A DNA stretch of 64,000 bases from Caproicibacterium argilliputei (GCF_029211325.2 NZ_CP135996.1:930001-994000); one strand, 5' to 3'. Counted from the stretch's first letter, positions 41,678 through 51,144 are shown. Notes: a model not told the origin generated them from the letters alone. Numbers and translations: made by a program.

Positions 41678-41720
41678 ATTTGAACGGATTCGCAAGACAC
41701 TCTCGTGAACCAGCCCTAAT

Positions 41721-41749
41721 AGAATAGCATTTTGAAAAAGATTTGTCAA
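41721..41749 (-). promoter_or_regulatory. Promoter of tRNA-Lys
   Basis: On the minus strand TTGACA (41749-41744) and TATTCT (41726-41721) are separated by 17 bp. Confidence 0.8.
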
Positions 41750-41772
41750 TAGCTTTTTGCGAATTTTTGAAA

Positions 41773-42507
41773 TTATTCATTGTAAAAGAAAGAATAAGGG
41801 AGAGAGGAAAGCGGAGCCACACGCTGCCGGTAGTCCGGCATGACACGTTCCAGTTCGGCGTAGAAGTCTTTGGAATGGTCTGCGTGCAAAAAATGCACAT
41901 ACTCATGCAGGACAACTGCTTGTATGCAGGGCAGAGGGAGTTCCAGCAGACGGGTACTGAGTGTTATGATGTTTTTGGCAGGAATACAGCTGCCCCAGCG
42001 TGATGTCATGCGGCGGATGCGCAGCGTTACGGTTTCGGGAAGCGGTCGTCCCTGCAGCAGCGTTTTGGCGCCTGCGGCCGCTTCTGTGAAAATGATGCGG
42101 CATTGTTTAGTGAGCAGGCGTTCAATGCAGCGGCGACAGTCTTCCGCTGAAGTTTCCGGTGCTGTCTGCAAGAGCAGCCCACGCTTTGTCAGAGCAGCGG
42201 CTGTTTTTGTGCCGGCGGAGGTCTGCAGCGTTTGCAGCTGCCCCAAGACGCGGAACGTTTCACCGGAATGGTACCGATGCGCCGGAGGGGACAGCGCCTG
42301 CCGCTGCGTCTGTTTTTCCAGAGCACGCAGAAGGAAGCGCTCCTGCTGTCGCAAAATCGCTTCCACTTGGCGAACGGATACCCGGCGGTTTGCTGAAACG
42401 CGCACCAGCCCCGCTTCCGTGACGCGCAGATTGATATTTTTGACAGGTTTGCGCACGATTTCGTAAAAAATCCTGCGGCCGCCGTTTAAGCACAGGGAAT
42501 TGCCCAT
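41773..42507 (-). CDS. YgjP-like zinc metallopeptidase (DUF45)
   Basis: A 244-residue protein of the M48-related DUF45/YgjP family. The zinc motif is HEYVHFLHADHSKDF (VVLHEYVH then a third ligand). RRMTSRWGSCIPAKNIITLS is the family's signature upstream loop. The N-terminal half is beta-rich. No membrane helix or signal peptide is present, so it is cytoplasmic. Members occur beside restriction or stress genes, but the substrate is unknown. GAGAGGTG precedes the ATG. Confidence 0.9.
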   Translation of the reverse strand: MGNSLCLNGGRRIFYEIVRKPVKNINLRVTEAGLVRVSANRRVSVRQVEAILRQQERFLLRALEKQTQRQALSPPAHRYHSGETFRVLGQLQTLQTSAGTKTAAALTKRGLLLQTAPETSAEDCRRCIERLLTKQCRIIFTEAAAGAKTLLQGRPLPETVTLRIRRMTSRWGSCIPAKNIITLSTRLLELPLPCIQAVVLHEYVHFLHADHSKDFYAELERVMPDYRQRVAPLSSLPYSFFYNE

Positions 42508-42572
42508 GGTTTCACCTCTCGATTATCATAGCACTTTTTGTTAGGCTTGGCGATGCCTCCTGCCAAAAAAGA

Positions 42573-42600
42573 TTGACATTTTTGCGCAAAAGTTTATAAT
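42573..42600 (+). promoter_or_regulatory. Promoter of the MarR-exporter operon
   Basis: TTGACA (42573-42578) and TATAAT (42595-42600) are separated by 16 bp. An imperfect palindrome, GTTGATTAATATAAAC, at 42609-42624 lies just downstream and is a candidate MarR operator. Confidence 0.8.
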
Positions 42601-42690
42601 GACAAACAGTTGATTAATATAAACAATTCTGCTGCATCAACTATTGCTTCATACAAATCCTTGGCACAGCAGAAAGAAAGGAGTTTTGTA

Positions 42691-43143
42691 ATGCCGGAAA
42701 GTGATCGGGAGCGTTTATTTGCCGCAGCGCGCCGTGTCGGCAAAATTTCGGGCAAACTGCACCACCAGGCAGACCTTACACCAAGCGAGATGATGGTATT
42801 TCACCATGTGAAGCACCGCCAGAACGGTGAGGGTGTGCGTGCAAGCGAACTGGGTCAGCGTTTAGGCATCAGCCGGTCGGGCATCAGCCATCTGCTGACT
42901 ACTTTAGAAGAAAAGGGGCTGATTGAGCGTGTCAACAGCCGTACCGACCGCCGCGCGGTGTATGTTCGCCTGTCCGCCTGTGGGCTGGAACGCTACCAAA
43001 GCATGAATGCCGAACTGACAGCCTGCGTGGACCGTGTAATGCTGCGCATGGGGCACGAGCAGGTGCTGCAACTGACGGTGCTGCTGAATGAGCTGGCGGA
43101 TATCATGCAGGAAGAAATTGAAGCCAGCTTTGCACCCAAATAA
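42691..43143 (+). CDS. MarR family transcriptional regulator
   Basis: A 150-residue winged-helix regulator. The recognition helix and wing read VRASELGQRLGISRSGISHLLTTLEEKGLIERVNSRTDRRAV. Dimer helices flank it. It probably represses its own operon with the two exporter genes 26 bp downstream, as is common for MarR-ABC exporter units, and releases DNA when a drug or fatty acid is bound. AAGGAG precedes the ATG at 42691; an upstream in-frame ATG at 42610 lies within the promoter region. Confidence 0.92.
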   Translation: MPESDRERLFAAARRVGKISGKLHHQADLTPSEMMVFHHVKHRQNGEGVRASELGQRLGISRSGISHLLTTLEEKGLIERVNSRTDRRAVYVRLSACGLERYQSMNAELTACVDRVMLRMGHEQVLQLTVLLNELADIMQEEIEASFAPK

Positions 43144-43169
43144 ATCCGTATTTTGAAAGGAAGCAGACC

Positions 43170-45380
43170 ATGAGTAGAATTGCTCGTTACTTTAAAGCCT
43201 ACATTGGCCCCATCCTGCTGGCGGTCCTGCTGCTGTTCGGTCAGGCACTGTGTGATTTGTCCCTGCCGAACTATATGAGCGACATTGTCAATGTCGGCAT
43301 TCAGCAGAACGGCATTACCGATGCTGCGCCGGACGCGGTCAGTGAGCAGGGAATGCAGTTTTTTCAAAGCTTCATGACGCAGAAGCAGAAACAGCAGATT
43401 GACCGGAACTATCAGCAGGCAGCCAAGGGAACGGTCAGTGGGCAGTATCCTAAAAATGCGAAGGAAGCGGTGTATACGCTGAAAGCAGATGCCGACCGCA
43501 CGCAGGTCAGCGAGATTTTCGGCGAAACGACCTGGAGCTTCCTTTATACTATGGAAAGCCTGCAGGCACAGTCGGGTTCTAAAACCACCTCGTCAGATAA
43601 AACCGATTTGACGGAAATCAACCTTACCAAGCTGTATCAGATGGCGCCGATGCTGGCAAAGCTGCCGCAGAAAACGCTTTCCGATGCGCAACAGAAAGCA
43701 CAGAAAGTGCAGGATTCTGTGAAACTGCAGAGCGGCACAGTGCTGGTGAAGTCCCTTTATGAGGAATTGGGTGTGGATACCAGCGCTTTAGAGCAGCACT
43801 ATATCCTGCTGGAGGGCTTCAAAATGCTGGCGCTGACGGTCGCCAGTGCGCTGGCCGCCATTTTGGTGGGGCTGCTGGCGTCGCGCGCGTCTTCCGGTCT
43901 TGGCCGGGATTTGCGCCGCGATGTATTTCACCGGGTCAATTATTTTTCCCACACGGAGTTTGACCGCTTTAGCACAGCTTCCCTCATTACACGCACGACC
44001 AACGACGTTACGCAGGTGCAGATGGTAATCATGATGGGTATCCGTATGCTGGCTTACGCGCCGATTATGGCAATCGGCGGTATCACCATGGCAGTGCGCA
44101 AGAGTGTCTCCATGACCTGGATTATTGCGTTGGCAGTGATTGTTTTGGTGGGCTTGGTCGGCGTCATTTTCTCAATTGCGCTGCCACGCTTTAAGCGGAT
44201 GCAGAGCCTGATTGACCGGATGAATCTGGTTGCCCGTGAGAACTTGACCGGCCTGATGGTCACCCGCGCGTTCAGCAACCAGGACTTTGAAGAAAAACGC
44301 TTTGATACGGCAAACCGGAACCTAACGGATAACCAGTTGTTTGTCAACCGGCTGATGACGGTCATGATGCCGGCTATGATGCTGATTATGAACAGCGTGT
44401 CCCTGCTGATTGTCTGGGTGGGGGCGCATCAAGTCGCGCAGAGCACCATGCAGGTGGGCGACATGATGGCTTATATGCAGTATGCTATGCAGATCATCAC
44501 CAGTTTCCTGTTCATTTCTGCAATTTTTATTTTCATTCCGCGGGCATCGGTTTCAGCGGGTCGCATTGCAGATGTGCTGGAAACCGAGCCGAGCATTCGC
44601 GATCCCGAGCAGCCCAAGCCGTTTGACAATGCCAAAAAGGGCTGGGTCGAGTTTAAAAACGTATGTTTTCGCTATGACGGCGCAGAAGAGGACGTTTTAC
44701 ACAACATTACGTTTACTGCAAAGCCGGGCCAGACCACGGCGTTTATCGGTTCCACCGGTTCCGGAAAGAGTACCTTAGTCAATATGGTTCCGCGCTTTTA
44801 CGACGCGACAGCCGGCAGCGTTTGTGTGGACGGGCAGGATGTGTGCCAAGTTACCCAGAGCGACCTGCGCGCGCGTATCGGCTATGTACCGCAGAAGGCG
44901 GTTCTGCTTTCGGGGACGATTGCTTCCAATCTGCGCTACGGTGTGCCGGATGCGGACGCGGCGGCCATTCGCACCGCCGTAGAAACCGCGCAGGCGGCGG
45001 AGTTTGTTGACAGCAGTCCAGAGGGATTGGAAACCCCCATTGCACAGGGCGGCGACAATGTTTCCGGTGGGCAGAAACAGCGCCTTTCCATCGCGCGTGC
45101 GCTGGCTACCCATGCGGAAATCTATATTTTTGACGACAGCTTTTCGGCTTTAGACTTCAAGACAGACGCCGCGCTGCGTGCCGAACTGAAGCGGACAACC
45201 GGACAGGCCACGGTGCTGCTGGTGGCACAGCGTGTGTCAACCATACGGAACGCGGAACAGATTATTGTGCTGGATGAGGGGCGGATTGTCGGCTGCGGAA
45301 CGCACCGTGAGTTGCTGCGCACCTGCCCGACCTACTATGAGATTGCTTCCAGTCAGCTTTCAAAGGAGGAGTTAGCATGA
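43170..45380 (+). CDS. ABC exporter half-transporter with degenerate catalytic site
   Basis: A 736-residue transmembrane-plus-ATPase protein of the multidrug type. A large insertion (about residues 45-210) follows the first helix (TM1 at about 12-32), and the other TM helices lie at about 215-470. NBD: Walker A GSTGSGKST, signature VSGGQKQR, Walker B IFDDSFSALD, where the usual catalytic Glu after the Walker B Asp is Asp. H-loop is replaced by Gln (VAQRVS). It therefore supplies the degenerate site in a heterodimer with the next gene. The two overlap by ATGA. Substrate unknown; drugs or lipids are plausible. Confidence 0.93.
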   Translation: MSRIARYFKAYIGPILLAVLLLFGQALCDLSLPNYMSDIVNVGIQQNGITDAAPDAVSEQGMQFFQSFMTQKQKQQIDRNYQQAAKGTVSGQYPKNAKEAVYTLKADADRTQVSEIFGETTWSFLYTMESLQAQSGSKTTSSDKTDLTEINLTKLYQMAPMLAKLPQKTLSDAQQKAQKVQDSVKLQSGTVLVKSLYEELGVDTSALEQHYILLEGFKMLALTVASALAAILVGLLASRASSGLGRDLRRDVFHRVNYFSHTEFDRFSTASLITRTTNDVTQVQMVIMMGIRMLAYAPIMAIGGITMAVRKSVSMTWIIALAVIVLVGLVGVIFSIALPRFKRMQSLIDRMNLVARENLTGLMVTRAFSNQDFEEKRFDTANRNLTDNQLFVNRLMTVMMPAMMLIMNSVSLLIVWVGAHQVAQSTMQVGDMMAYMQYAMQIITSFLFISAIFIFIPRASVSAGRIADVLETEPSIRDPEQPKPFDNAKKGWVEFKNVCFRYDGAEEDVLHNITFTAKPGQTTAFIGSTGSGKSTLVNMVPRFYDATAGSVCVDGQDVCQVTQSDLRARIGYVPQKAVLLSGTIASNLRYGVPDADAAAIRTAVETAQAAEFVDSSPEGLETPIAQGGDNVSGGQKQRLSIARALATHAEIYIFDDSFSALDFKTDAALRAELKRTTGQATVLLVAQRVSTIRNAEQIIVLDEGRIVGCGTHRELLRTCPTYYEIASSQLSKEELA

Positions 45381-47278
45381 GCGAGCCGAAAACTTCCGCA
45401 CCGCCCAAACGCCGCGGGCCCATGGGCGGGCCGATGCACGGACCAATGCATATGCCCGGCGAAAAGCCGAAAGATTTTTCCGGTACGCTGAAAAAACTGC
45501 TGCAGTACCTTGGCAAGTACAAATTCCGTATTTTTCTGGTGCTTGTGTTTGCGGTTGCCTCCACCGTTTTTATGATTTTGGGGCCGAAGATTCTGGGCAA
45601 TGCCACCACGGAAATTTTCAATGGACTGCTGAAAAAGGTTTCCGGTACCGGTCAGGGAATTGACTTTGCACACGTGGGGCAGACTCTGCTGTTTCTGCTG
45701 ACGATTTACATCATCAGCGCCGCGTTCAACTATCTGCAGGGCTGGATGATGACGGGCGTCACCATGGAAACGGCATACCGGATGCGCCGCGAGATTGCAC
45801 AAAAAATTCAGTGCCTGCCGTTTTCCTACTATGATACAACAACGAACGGCGAGGTTCTTTCACGTCTGACTAATGATGTGGATACGATTTCCCAGAGCTT
45901 AAACCAATCGCTGACGCAGATTATCACCAGTGCGGCGCAGCTGGTGGGAATCCTCGTGATGATGTTTTCTATCAACTGGCAGATGTCGCTTGCCGCGCTG
46001 TGTATTGTGCCGCTGTCTGCGGTGGTCATTTTGCTGGTGGTAAAACATTCGCAGAAATACTTTAAGCAGCAGCAGGATTATCTGGGCCACGTCAACGGGC
46101 ACATTGAGGAAATGTACGGCAGCCATGTGGTGGTGCGCGCCTTTAACGGCGAAGCGCGCAATGAAGCGGCTTTTTCCGAATATAATGAGAAGCTGTACCA
46201 TTCTGCTTGGAAGAGCCAGTTCTTGTCGGGACTTATGCAGCCGGTAATGATGCTCATTGGCAATATCGGCTTTGTAGTAACCTGCATTTTGGGGGCTTGG
46301 TTTGCCGTGCACGGTGCCATTACCGTCGGTGACATTCAGGCATTTACGCAGTATGTACGCCAGTTTACCCAGCCGATTCAGCAGGTTGCGAATATCTCCA
46401 ATGTGCTGCAGTCGACGACCGCTGCCGCCGAGCGGGTTTTCGCCTTCCTAAGCGAAGCGGAGGAGCCGGCGGACAGCGAAAACGCTATGACCATTAACTG
46501 CACAGACAAACCGGATACGGAACTGAACATTCACGTGGCGGGCAGCGTGCAGTTTGCACACGTACACTTTGGCTACACGCCGGAAAAAACCATCATCCAT
46601 GATTTCTGCGCGGTGGTGCAGCCGGGGCAGCGGGTTGCCATTGTCGGCCCGACCGGCGCCGGTAAAACCACCATGGTGAAGCTGCTGATGCGCTTTTATG
46701 ATGTAAGCGAGGGTGCGATTTTGGTGGACGGCTATGACATCCGCAGCTTCCAGCGCAATGAACTGCGCAGACTGTTCGGCATGGTGCTGCAGGACACTTG
46801 GCTGTACAATGCCTCCATTCGGGACAATATCCGCTACGGCAGGCAGGACGCCACGGAAGAGCAGATTCTGGAGGCTGCCAGAAGCGCGCAGGTAGACCAT
46901 TTTGTGCGTACCCTGCCGGGCGGGTATGAAATGCTTCTGAACGAGGAGGCAACCAATGTCAGCCAGGGGCAGAAGCAGCTGCTGACCATCGCGCGCGCGT
47001 TTTTGGCGGATCCGCAGATTCTGATTTTGGATGAAGCAACCTCCAGTGTGGATACACGCACGGAAATTTTGATTCAAAAGGCGATGGATAATCTGCTGAA
47101 AGGGCGCACCTCGTTTATCATCGCGCACCGTCTGTCAACGATTCGCGACGCAGACTTGATTTTGGTCATGGACCACGGCGATATTGTGGAGCAGGGCACG
47201 CACGAAGCCCTGCTTGCCAAAGGCGGATTTTACGCCAATTTGTACAACAGTCAGTTTGTGGGGAGGGCAGAAGCCTGA
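45377..47278 (+). CDS. ABC exporter half-transporter with consensus catalytic site
   Basis: A 633-residue partner of the preceding protein. Its NBD has Walker A GPTGAGKTT, Walker B LILDEATSSVD with the catalytic Glu, and the H-loop IAHRLS. Its signature reads VSQGQKQ instead of LSGGQ. In a heterodimer this deviant signature would face the degenerate Walker B of the first subunit, while the intact site uses the first subunit's VSGGQ. The N-terminus is Pro/Met-rich (GGPMHGPMHMPG). The start overlaps the previous stop. A terminator follows. Confidence 0.94.
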   Translation: MSEPKTSAPPKRRGPMGGPMHGPMHMPGEKPKDFSGTLKKLLQYLGKYKFRIFLVLVFAVASTVFMILGPKILGNATTEIFNGLLKKVSGTGQGIDFAHVGQTLLFLLTIYIISAAFNYLQGWMMTGVTMETAYRMRREIAQKIQCLPFSYYDTTTNGEVLSRLTNDVDTISQSLNQSLTQIITSAAQLVGILVMMFSINWQMSLAALCIVPLSAVVILLVVKHSQKYFKQQQDYLGHVNGHIEEMYGSHVVVRAFNGEARNEAAFSEYNEKLYHSAWKSQFLSGLMQPVMMLIGNIGFVVTCILGAWFAVHGAITVGDIQAFTQYVRQFTQPIQQVANISNVLQSTTAAAERVFAFLSEAEEPADSENAMTINCTDKPDTELNIHVAGSVQFAHVHFGYTPEKTIIHDFCAVVQPGQRVAIVGPTGAGKTTMVKLLMRFYDVSEGAILVDGYDIRSFQRNELRRLFGMVLQDTWLYNASIRDNIRYGRQDATEEQILEAARSAQVDHFVRTLPGGYEMLLNEEATNVSQGQKQLLTIARAFLADPQILILDEATSSVDTRTEILIQKAMDNLLKGRTSFIIAHRLSTIRDADLILVMDHGDIVEQGTHEALLAKGGFYANLYNSQFVGRAEA

Positions 47279-47290
47279 ACCGGTGAAAAA

Positions 47291-47331
47291 GAGACTGCCT
47301 GCAGGATGATTCCCTGCGGCAGTCTTTTTTT
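47291..47331 (+). terminator. Terminator of the exporter operon
   Basis: GACTGCCTGCAGG pairs with CCTGCGGCAGTC, followed by TTTTTTT. Confidence 0.88.
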
Positions 47332-47700
47332 GCGGAGCGCTTCCGGAACATGGCGGGTATGGAAAATGCTCCGGACACCTTTCTGCAAAAATCCGAAATA
47401 TCGAAAGTCTGAACATAAAAGTTTTGCACAGCTGAAAAGTTGAAACAGGCGAAAACTTTTTCGGAATCCCGGAAAATGGCGTGAAAATGCCTTCTCACTG
47501 TGGAAAACACGGTTGAAAATGTGGAAGACTTTTTCACCGGAAGATTTTTACTGAACAAAAATGAATATTTTATGTAAACGGCGCAGTGGATGCAAGCAGA
47601 CGGAACTTTAAATTCTGCTTATATTATTTCGATTTTAGAACTATTTTTCATTGAAAAAGCATTAGAATATAGAAAAAATTGCCGGGGAGGGAACTCGCTT
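47332..47700. other. Intergenic stretch without a recognised gene
   Basis: About 370 bp. It contains TGTGGAAAA-like words (around 47499 and 47519), but they do not match a DnaA-box cluster. A frame with an ATG at 47590 continues into the next gene but has no ribosome site. Confidence 0.5.
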
Positions 47701-48207
47701 ATGAAAAGCCGCGTGCAGCCACGGTGGATTCTTCTTTCAATCTTAGCGGTTGCACTGGCGGTTTGCGTGGTTGCTGCAGGCGTACGCACGCTGCACAGCT
47801 TTGAAAAGGAGAAATCTGCTCCGCAGGCGGATGCACTGGCGGTCAAAATGGTCAGAGAACTGGGTTACAGCGAAGCATACACGCAGGTACCGGCCGCTTC
47901 TGTGCAGAAGTATTATCCGGTTGACGCTGACCTGCTTGCGGGCGCGGGAATGTGGCTTGCCAAAGGAAGCGACAAAGCAGGGGAGCTTTGCTGCTTTCAG
48001 CTGCGCCGGGCGGCAGATGCGCCAGCGGTAAAAAAGGCGGTTGCCGAGCGATTGAGCAGCAAGGCGCAGGCTCTGCGGGCGGTGAACGTCGCGCAGTATC
48101 GCATGGTGCAGAATGCTGTGGTGGTGCAGCAGGGGCAGTATGTGCTGGTGGCGGTTTCCGCAGATTCTACTGTTGAAAAAGAACTTTTCTATAAATTGTT
48201 GAAATAG
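47701..48207 (+). CDS. DUF4358 domain protein
   Basis: A 168-residue protein with an N-terminal membrane anchor (residues 9-29, WILLSILAVALAVCVVAAG) and an extracytoplasmic domain resembling DUF4358 (YYPVDADLLAGAGMWLAKGSDKAGELCCFQL). DUF4358 proteins are found in Clostridia, often as lipoproteins or anchored proteins of unknown role. GGGGAGGG precedes the ATG at 47701. Confidence 0.7.
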   Translation: MKSRVQPRWILLSILAVALAVCVVAAGVRTLHSFEKEKSAPQADALAVKMVRELGYSEAYTQVPAASVQKYYPVDADLLAGAGMWLAKGSDKAGELCCFQLRRAADAPAVKKAVAERLSSKAQALRAVNVAQYRMVQNAVVVQQGQYVLVAVSADSTVEKELFYKLLK

Positions 48208-48209
48208 TC

Positions 48210-48238
48210 TTGCGGGGTGGGCACTTTTGTGTTATAAT
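48210..48238 (+). promoter_or_regulatory. Promoter of tRNA-Gly
   Basis: TTGCGG (48210-48215) and TATAAT (48233-48238) are separated by 17 bp, overlapping the end of the DUF4358 gene region. Confidence 0.8.
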
Positions 48239-48252
48239 AATCTGCGTATTCT

Positions 48253-48326
48253 GCAGAAGTAGTTCAGTGGTAGAACATCAGCTTCCCAAGCTGAGAATGC
48301 GGGTTCGATTCCCGTCTTCTGCTCCA
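48253..48326 (+). tRNA. tRNA-Gly (CCC)
   Basis: The cloverleaf has acceptor GCAGAAG/CTTCTGC, anticodon stem TCAGC/GCTGA with loop TTCCCAA (CCC), T arm GGGTTCGATTCCC, discriminator T and encoded CCA. Confidence 0.96.
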
Positions 48327-48337
48327 AAGTTTATCTT

Positions 48338-48387
48338 AGAAAACCGCATGGTAAAGCCGCTTTTTCGGCTTGCTGTGCGGTTTTTTG
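48338..48387 (+). terminator. Terminator after tRNA-Gly
   Basis: AAAACCGCA pairs with TGCGGTTTTTT with an inner AAGCCG/CGGCTT stem. Confidence 0.85.
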
Positions 48388-48448
48388 CAGAAAAGGCTTT
48401 CGCTGCCTGTATAGATTGGATACAGATGAGGAAGAGAGGTCTTTATCG

Positions 48449-48958
48449 TTGGAGGAAAAACTGCAGCTGCGCTTTCAGTGGGCGGACGGTACGCATCCGG
48501 ACTTCGTGCGTTTCAGCGCGTGTCTGGAATCGTACTTTGACCGGTTGGTTGGCGGGAAGGAAAATCGAGGCGGATTTATCCCATACAACTCCCTGCGGGA
48601 GATTCACGATGTGCTGCTTGTTTATGTGCAGGGGCAAGCCGCTGCTTGCGGAAGTTTCAAACGCAAAAGCGAAGACACTGCGGAAATCAAGCGGCTTTAT
48701 GTTTCTGAACCGTTTCGCGGGAAGGGAATTTCCAGACAAATCATGCAAAAACTAGAGCAAGCGGCGGCGCGACAGGGCTTTTTGCGTTTGGTTTTGCAGA
48801 CGCGCGAAGCCTGCACAGCCGCGGTGCATCTTTACGAATCCATGGGATACTGCCGGATTTCCAACTACCCGCCCTATGACCGCCTGCCGCTGGCGGTTTG
48901 CTTTGAAAAGCGGCTGGCAGGGCGGCGGGAAAACGCCGGAGCGAAAGTACAGCCGTGA
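48449..48958 (+). CDS. GNAT family N-acetyltransferase
   Basis: A 169-residue acetyltransferase. Motif A is LYVSEPFRGKGISRQIMQKLEQ (R/Q-x-x-G-x-G/A region GKGIS), followed by FLRLVLQTREACTAAVHLYESMGY (motif B). Substrate is unknown. No ATG is well placed; TTG at 48449 lies nine bases after GAGAGG, while TTG at 48416 extends it by 11 residues. It is the first gene of a small group with PTS enzyme I, 37 bp upstream of that start. Confidence 0.85.
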   Translation: MEEKLQLRFQWADGTHPDFVRFSACLESYFDRLVGGKENRGGFIPYNSLREIHDVLLVYVQGQAAACGSFKRKSEDTAEIKRLYVSEPFRGKGISRQIMQKLEQAAARQGFLRLVLQTREACTAAVHLYESMGYCRISNYPPYDRLPLAVCFEKRLAGRRENAGAKVQP

Positions 48959-48995
48959 AAGGCAGCCGGCTTTTTTGTTGGACAGGAGGAGCGCC

Positions 48996-50630
48996 ATGCA
49001 GACTGCAAAAGGAAAATGTGTGTGCGGCGGCATTGCAATCGGAAACATTTATTTTCTGAAACGCAGGCGCGCCGCGGTGAGCAGGGCAGAAGCAGAAAAC
49101 CCGGAAGTCGAGCTGCGCCGCTTTGTGCAGGCACAACGGCAGGCGGTGCAGCAGCAGCGAACCCTTTTGGAAAAGGCAAAGGCGGAAGCCGGCGGGGAGG
49201 CGGCCGCTGTCTTTGAAATCCATGCCATGATGCTGGAGGATGCGGATTTTGTCGGCCGTGTGCGGGAACTGATTTGCAGCGAACGCCGGACAGCCGCCTA
49301 TGCGGTTGAAAAAGCGGTGCAGGAGCAGGCGGCGGCGTTTGCCGCGCTGACGGACAATCCGTATATGCAGGCACGCAGCGCCGATGTGCGGGATATTGGG
49401 CAGGCAGTGCTGGGTTTTTTACTGGGCGGTGAACCTGCTTTACCACCGGAGGAACCGTTTTTGCTGGCGGCAGATGACCTGACACCTTCGGAAACCATGC
49501 GGTTTGACAGACGTCTGCTGCTGGGGCTTGTGACACGCGGCGGCAGCCTCAGCAGTCACACTGCCATTTTGGCGCGCAGCCGGAATCTGCCGGCGCTTGT
49601 GCAGTGCGGCGAGGTGGAGGAAAGCTGGAATGGCAGACCGGCGGCACTGGATGCTGGCAGCGACCGCATTTATCTGGATCCGGAGCCGGCAGTTTTGGCA
49701 GAACTCGAAAAGCGCCGCGAAACCGCACAGCGGCAAAAGGAGCAGTTATTTGCACTTAAAGGAAAGCCGGACGTGACGCGCGACGGCAAGATGGTCGCTG
49801 TCTGCGCGAACATCGGCGGCCCGGCAGATTTGCCGGCGGTTCTGGAAAACGATGCCTGCGGCATTGGCCTGTTCCGCTCGGAATTTTTGTATCTGAACCG
49901 GGAAACTTACCCTGCGGAAGAGGAACAGTTTGCGGCGTACCGGGAGGTGCTGCAGGCGATGGCGCCTAAAAAAGTGGTGGTGCGCACCTGCGACCTCGGT
50001 GCGGACAAAACCGCAGCCTATATGCACCTTGCCGCAGAACCCAATCCAGCGTTGGGGCGGCGTGCGGTGCGCCTTTGCCTGACGAACCGCACGCTTTTTC
50101 AAACACAACTGCGCGCGCTGCTGCGGGCGTCGGTGTTTGGCAACCTTGCAGTCATGTTTCCCCTGATTACCAGCGTGCGGGAACTGCGGGCGTGTAGGGA
50201 AGTGCTGCAGGAGTGCCGCACGGAACTGGAACAGCAGGGGATACGCACCGGTCAGGTGGAAGTGGGCATTATGGTGGAAACCCCCGCTGCGGTGCTTTGC
50301 GCGGAGGAACTTGCGCAGGAATGTGATTTCTTTTCCATCGGCACGAATGACCTGCTGCAGTACACCTGTGCACTGGACCGGCAGAACCCGAATCTGGAGC
50401 CGTTCTTTGACCCACACCATCCCGCTGTCCTGCGCGAGATTCAAATGACGGTTGAGGCGGGGCACCGCCACGGCTGCCGGGTGAGCATTTGCGGGGAACT
50501 GGGGGCGGATTTATCGCTGACGCAGACCTTCCTGCGCATGGGCGTTGACGCATTTTCCGTGAACCCGGAATGTGTGCTGGCGGTGCGCGGCGCGGCACGC
50601 GGTTGTGACGCTTGCCAAAGGACGCAGTAA
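48996..50630 (+). CDS. ptsI: PTS enzyme I (PEP-protein phosphotransferase)
   Basis: A 544-residue enzyme that takes phosphate from PEP and passes it to HPr. The phosphorylated histidine is H188 in GGSLSSHTAILAR. The PEP-binding domain shows LFRSEFLYLNR, RTCDLGADK, GIMVETPAA and the catalytic Cys in SICGELGAD. H188 almost coincides with E. coli H189; overall length is slightly short (about 570 usual). HPr is not adjacent. AGGAGGAG precedes the ATG at 48996. Confidence 0.93.
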   Translation: MQTAKGKCVCGGIAIGNIYFLKRRRAAVSRAEAENPEVELRRFVQAQRQAVQQQRTLLEKAKAEAGGEAAAVFEIHAMMLEDADFVGRVRELICSERRTAAYAVEKAVQEQAAAFAALTDNPYMQARSADVRDIGQAVLGFLLGGEPALPPEEPFLLAADDLTPSETMRFDRRLLLGLVTRGGSLSSHTAILARSRNLPALVQCGEVEESWNGRPAALDAGSDRIYLDPEPAVLAELEKRRETAQRQKEQLFALKGKPDVTRDGKMVAVCANIGGPADLPAVLENDACGIGLFRSEFLYLNRETYPAEEEQFAAYREVLQAMAPKKVVVRTCDLGADKTAAYMHLAAEPNPALGRRAVRLCLTNRTLFQTQLRALLRASVFGNLAVMFPLITSVRELRACREVLQECRTELEQQGIRTGQVEVGIMVETPAAVLCAEELAQECDFFSIGTNDLLQYTCALDRQNPNLEPFFDPHHPAVLREIQMTVEAGHRHGCRVSICGELGADLSLTQTFLRMGVDAFSVNPECVLAVRGAARGCDACQRTQ

Positions 50631-50635
50631 AAAGA

Positions 50636-50685
50636 AAGCCGCACGGAGAAACGCTGCTGCGGGCAGCGCCTCTGTGCGGTTTTTG
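50636..50685. terminator. Terminator between ptsI and the SCP2 gene
   Basis: AAAGCCGCAC pairs with GTGCGGTTTTT, with an inner GCTGC/GGCAGC stem. The genes are convergent. Confidence 0.8.
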
Positions 50686-50700
50686 GATGTGATAGAACAT

Positions 50701-51036
50701 TTACAACAGCTTTTTCAGCTGCAGAACTTTTGCCAGGTTTCCTTTGGTCTTGATTTTGCCGTGTGCAAGTGCGGACATCGGGTTCAGCTTCCGGCTTAGA
50801 ATATCCAGAAAATCATGGGCGGAAATCTGCACGCTGAGATCCTTTTTGATGCAGGCGACCGGTTCCATCTGAAACACACCGTCCCTGACGGCCGCATAAA
50901 AAACGCCGCCGCCCTCGCCGGTCAGGGTGACCTCAACAGTCAAGTCTCCGACTTTGTGTAAGTCTGTGTTTGCCGCTTTGCGGGCGGCTTTGTCGTGAAT
51001 GGTTTGATAAATGTCCTGAAACGCCAATTGCTCCAC
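50701..51036 (-). CDS. SCP2 sterol-binding domain protein
   Basis: A 111-residue single-domain protein resembling SCP2: VEVTLTGEGGGVFYAAV, LSVQISAHDFLDILSRKLNP and the C-terminal HGKIKTKGNLAKVLQLKKL. In bacteria these small proteins are thought to bind lipids or acyl-CoAs; the ligand is unknown. Start is a GTG with only a weak ribosome site (CAGGGAA), so the true start may be the TTG three codons later. It lies after a small gene on the same strand. Confidence 0.82.
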   Translation of the reverse strand: MEQLAFQDIYQTIHDKAARKAANTDLHKVGDLTVEVTLTGEGGGVFYAAVRDGVFQMEPVACIKKDLSVQISAHDFLDILSRKLNPMSALAHGKIKTKGNLAKVLQLKKLL

Positions 51037-51144
51037 TTCCCTGTATGTTTTCTTGTTGTTTAGTATACCATAAACGGCGGGCGCGGAAAACAGGAAAATG
51101 AAAAGGAAGCAGCCGCAGGGGCGCTTCCAAAAGGTGTGGTGTGC

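Noticed and set aside
47332..47590. DnaA boxes or an origin
   Set aside because: TGTGGAAAA-like words occur, but none matches TTATCCACA well and there is no dnaA, dnaN or AT-rich unwinding element.
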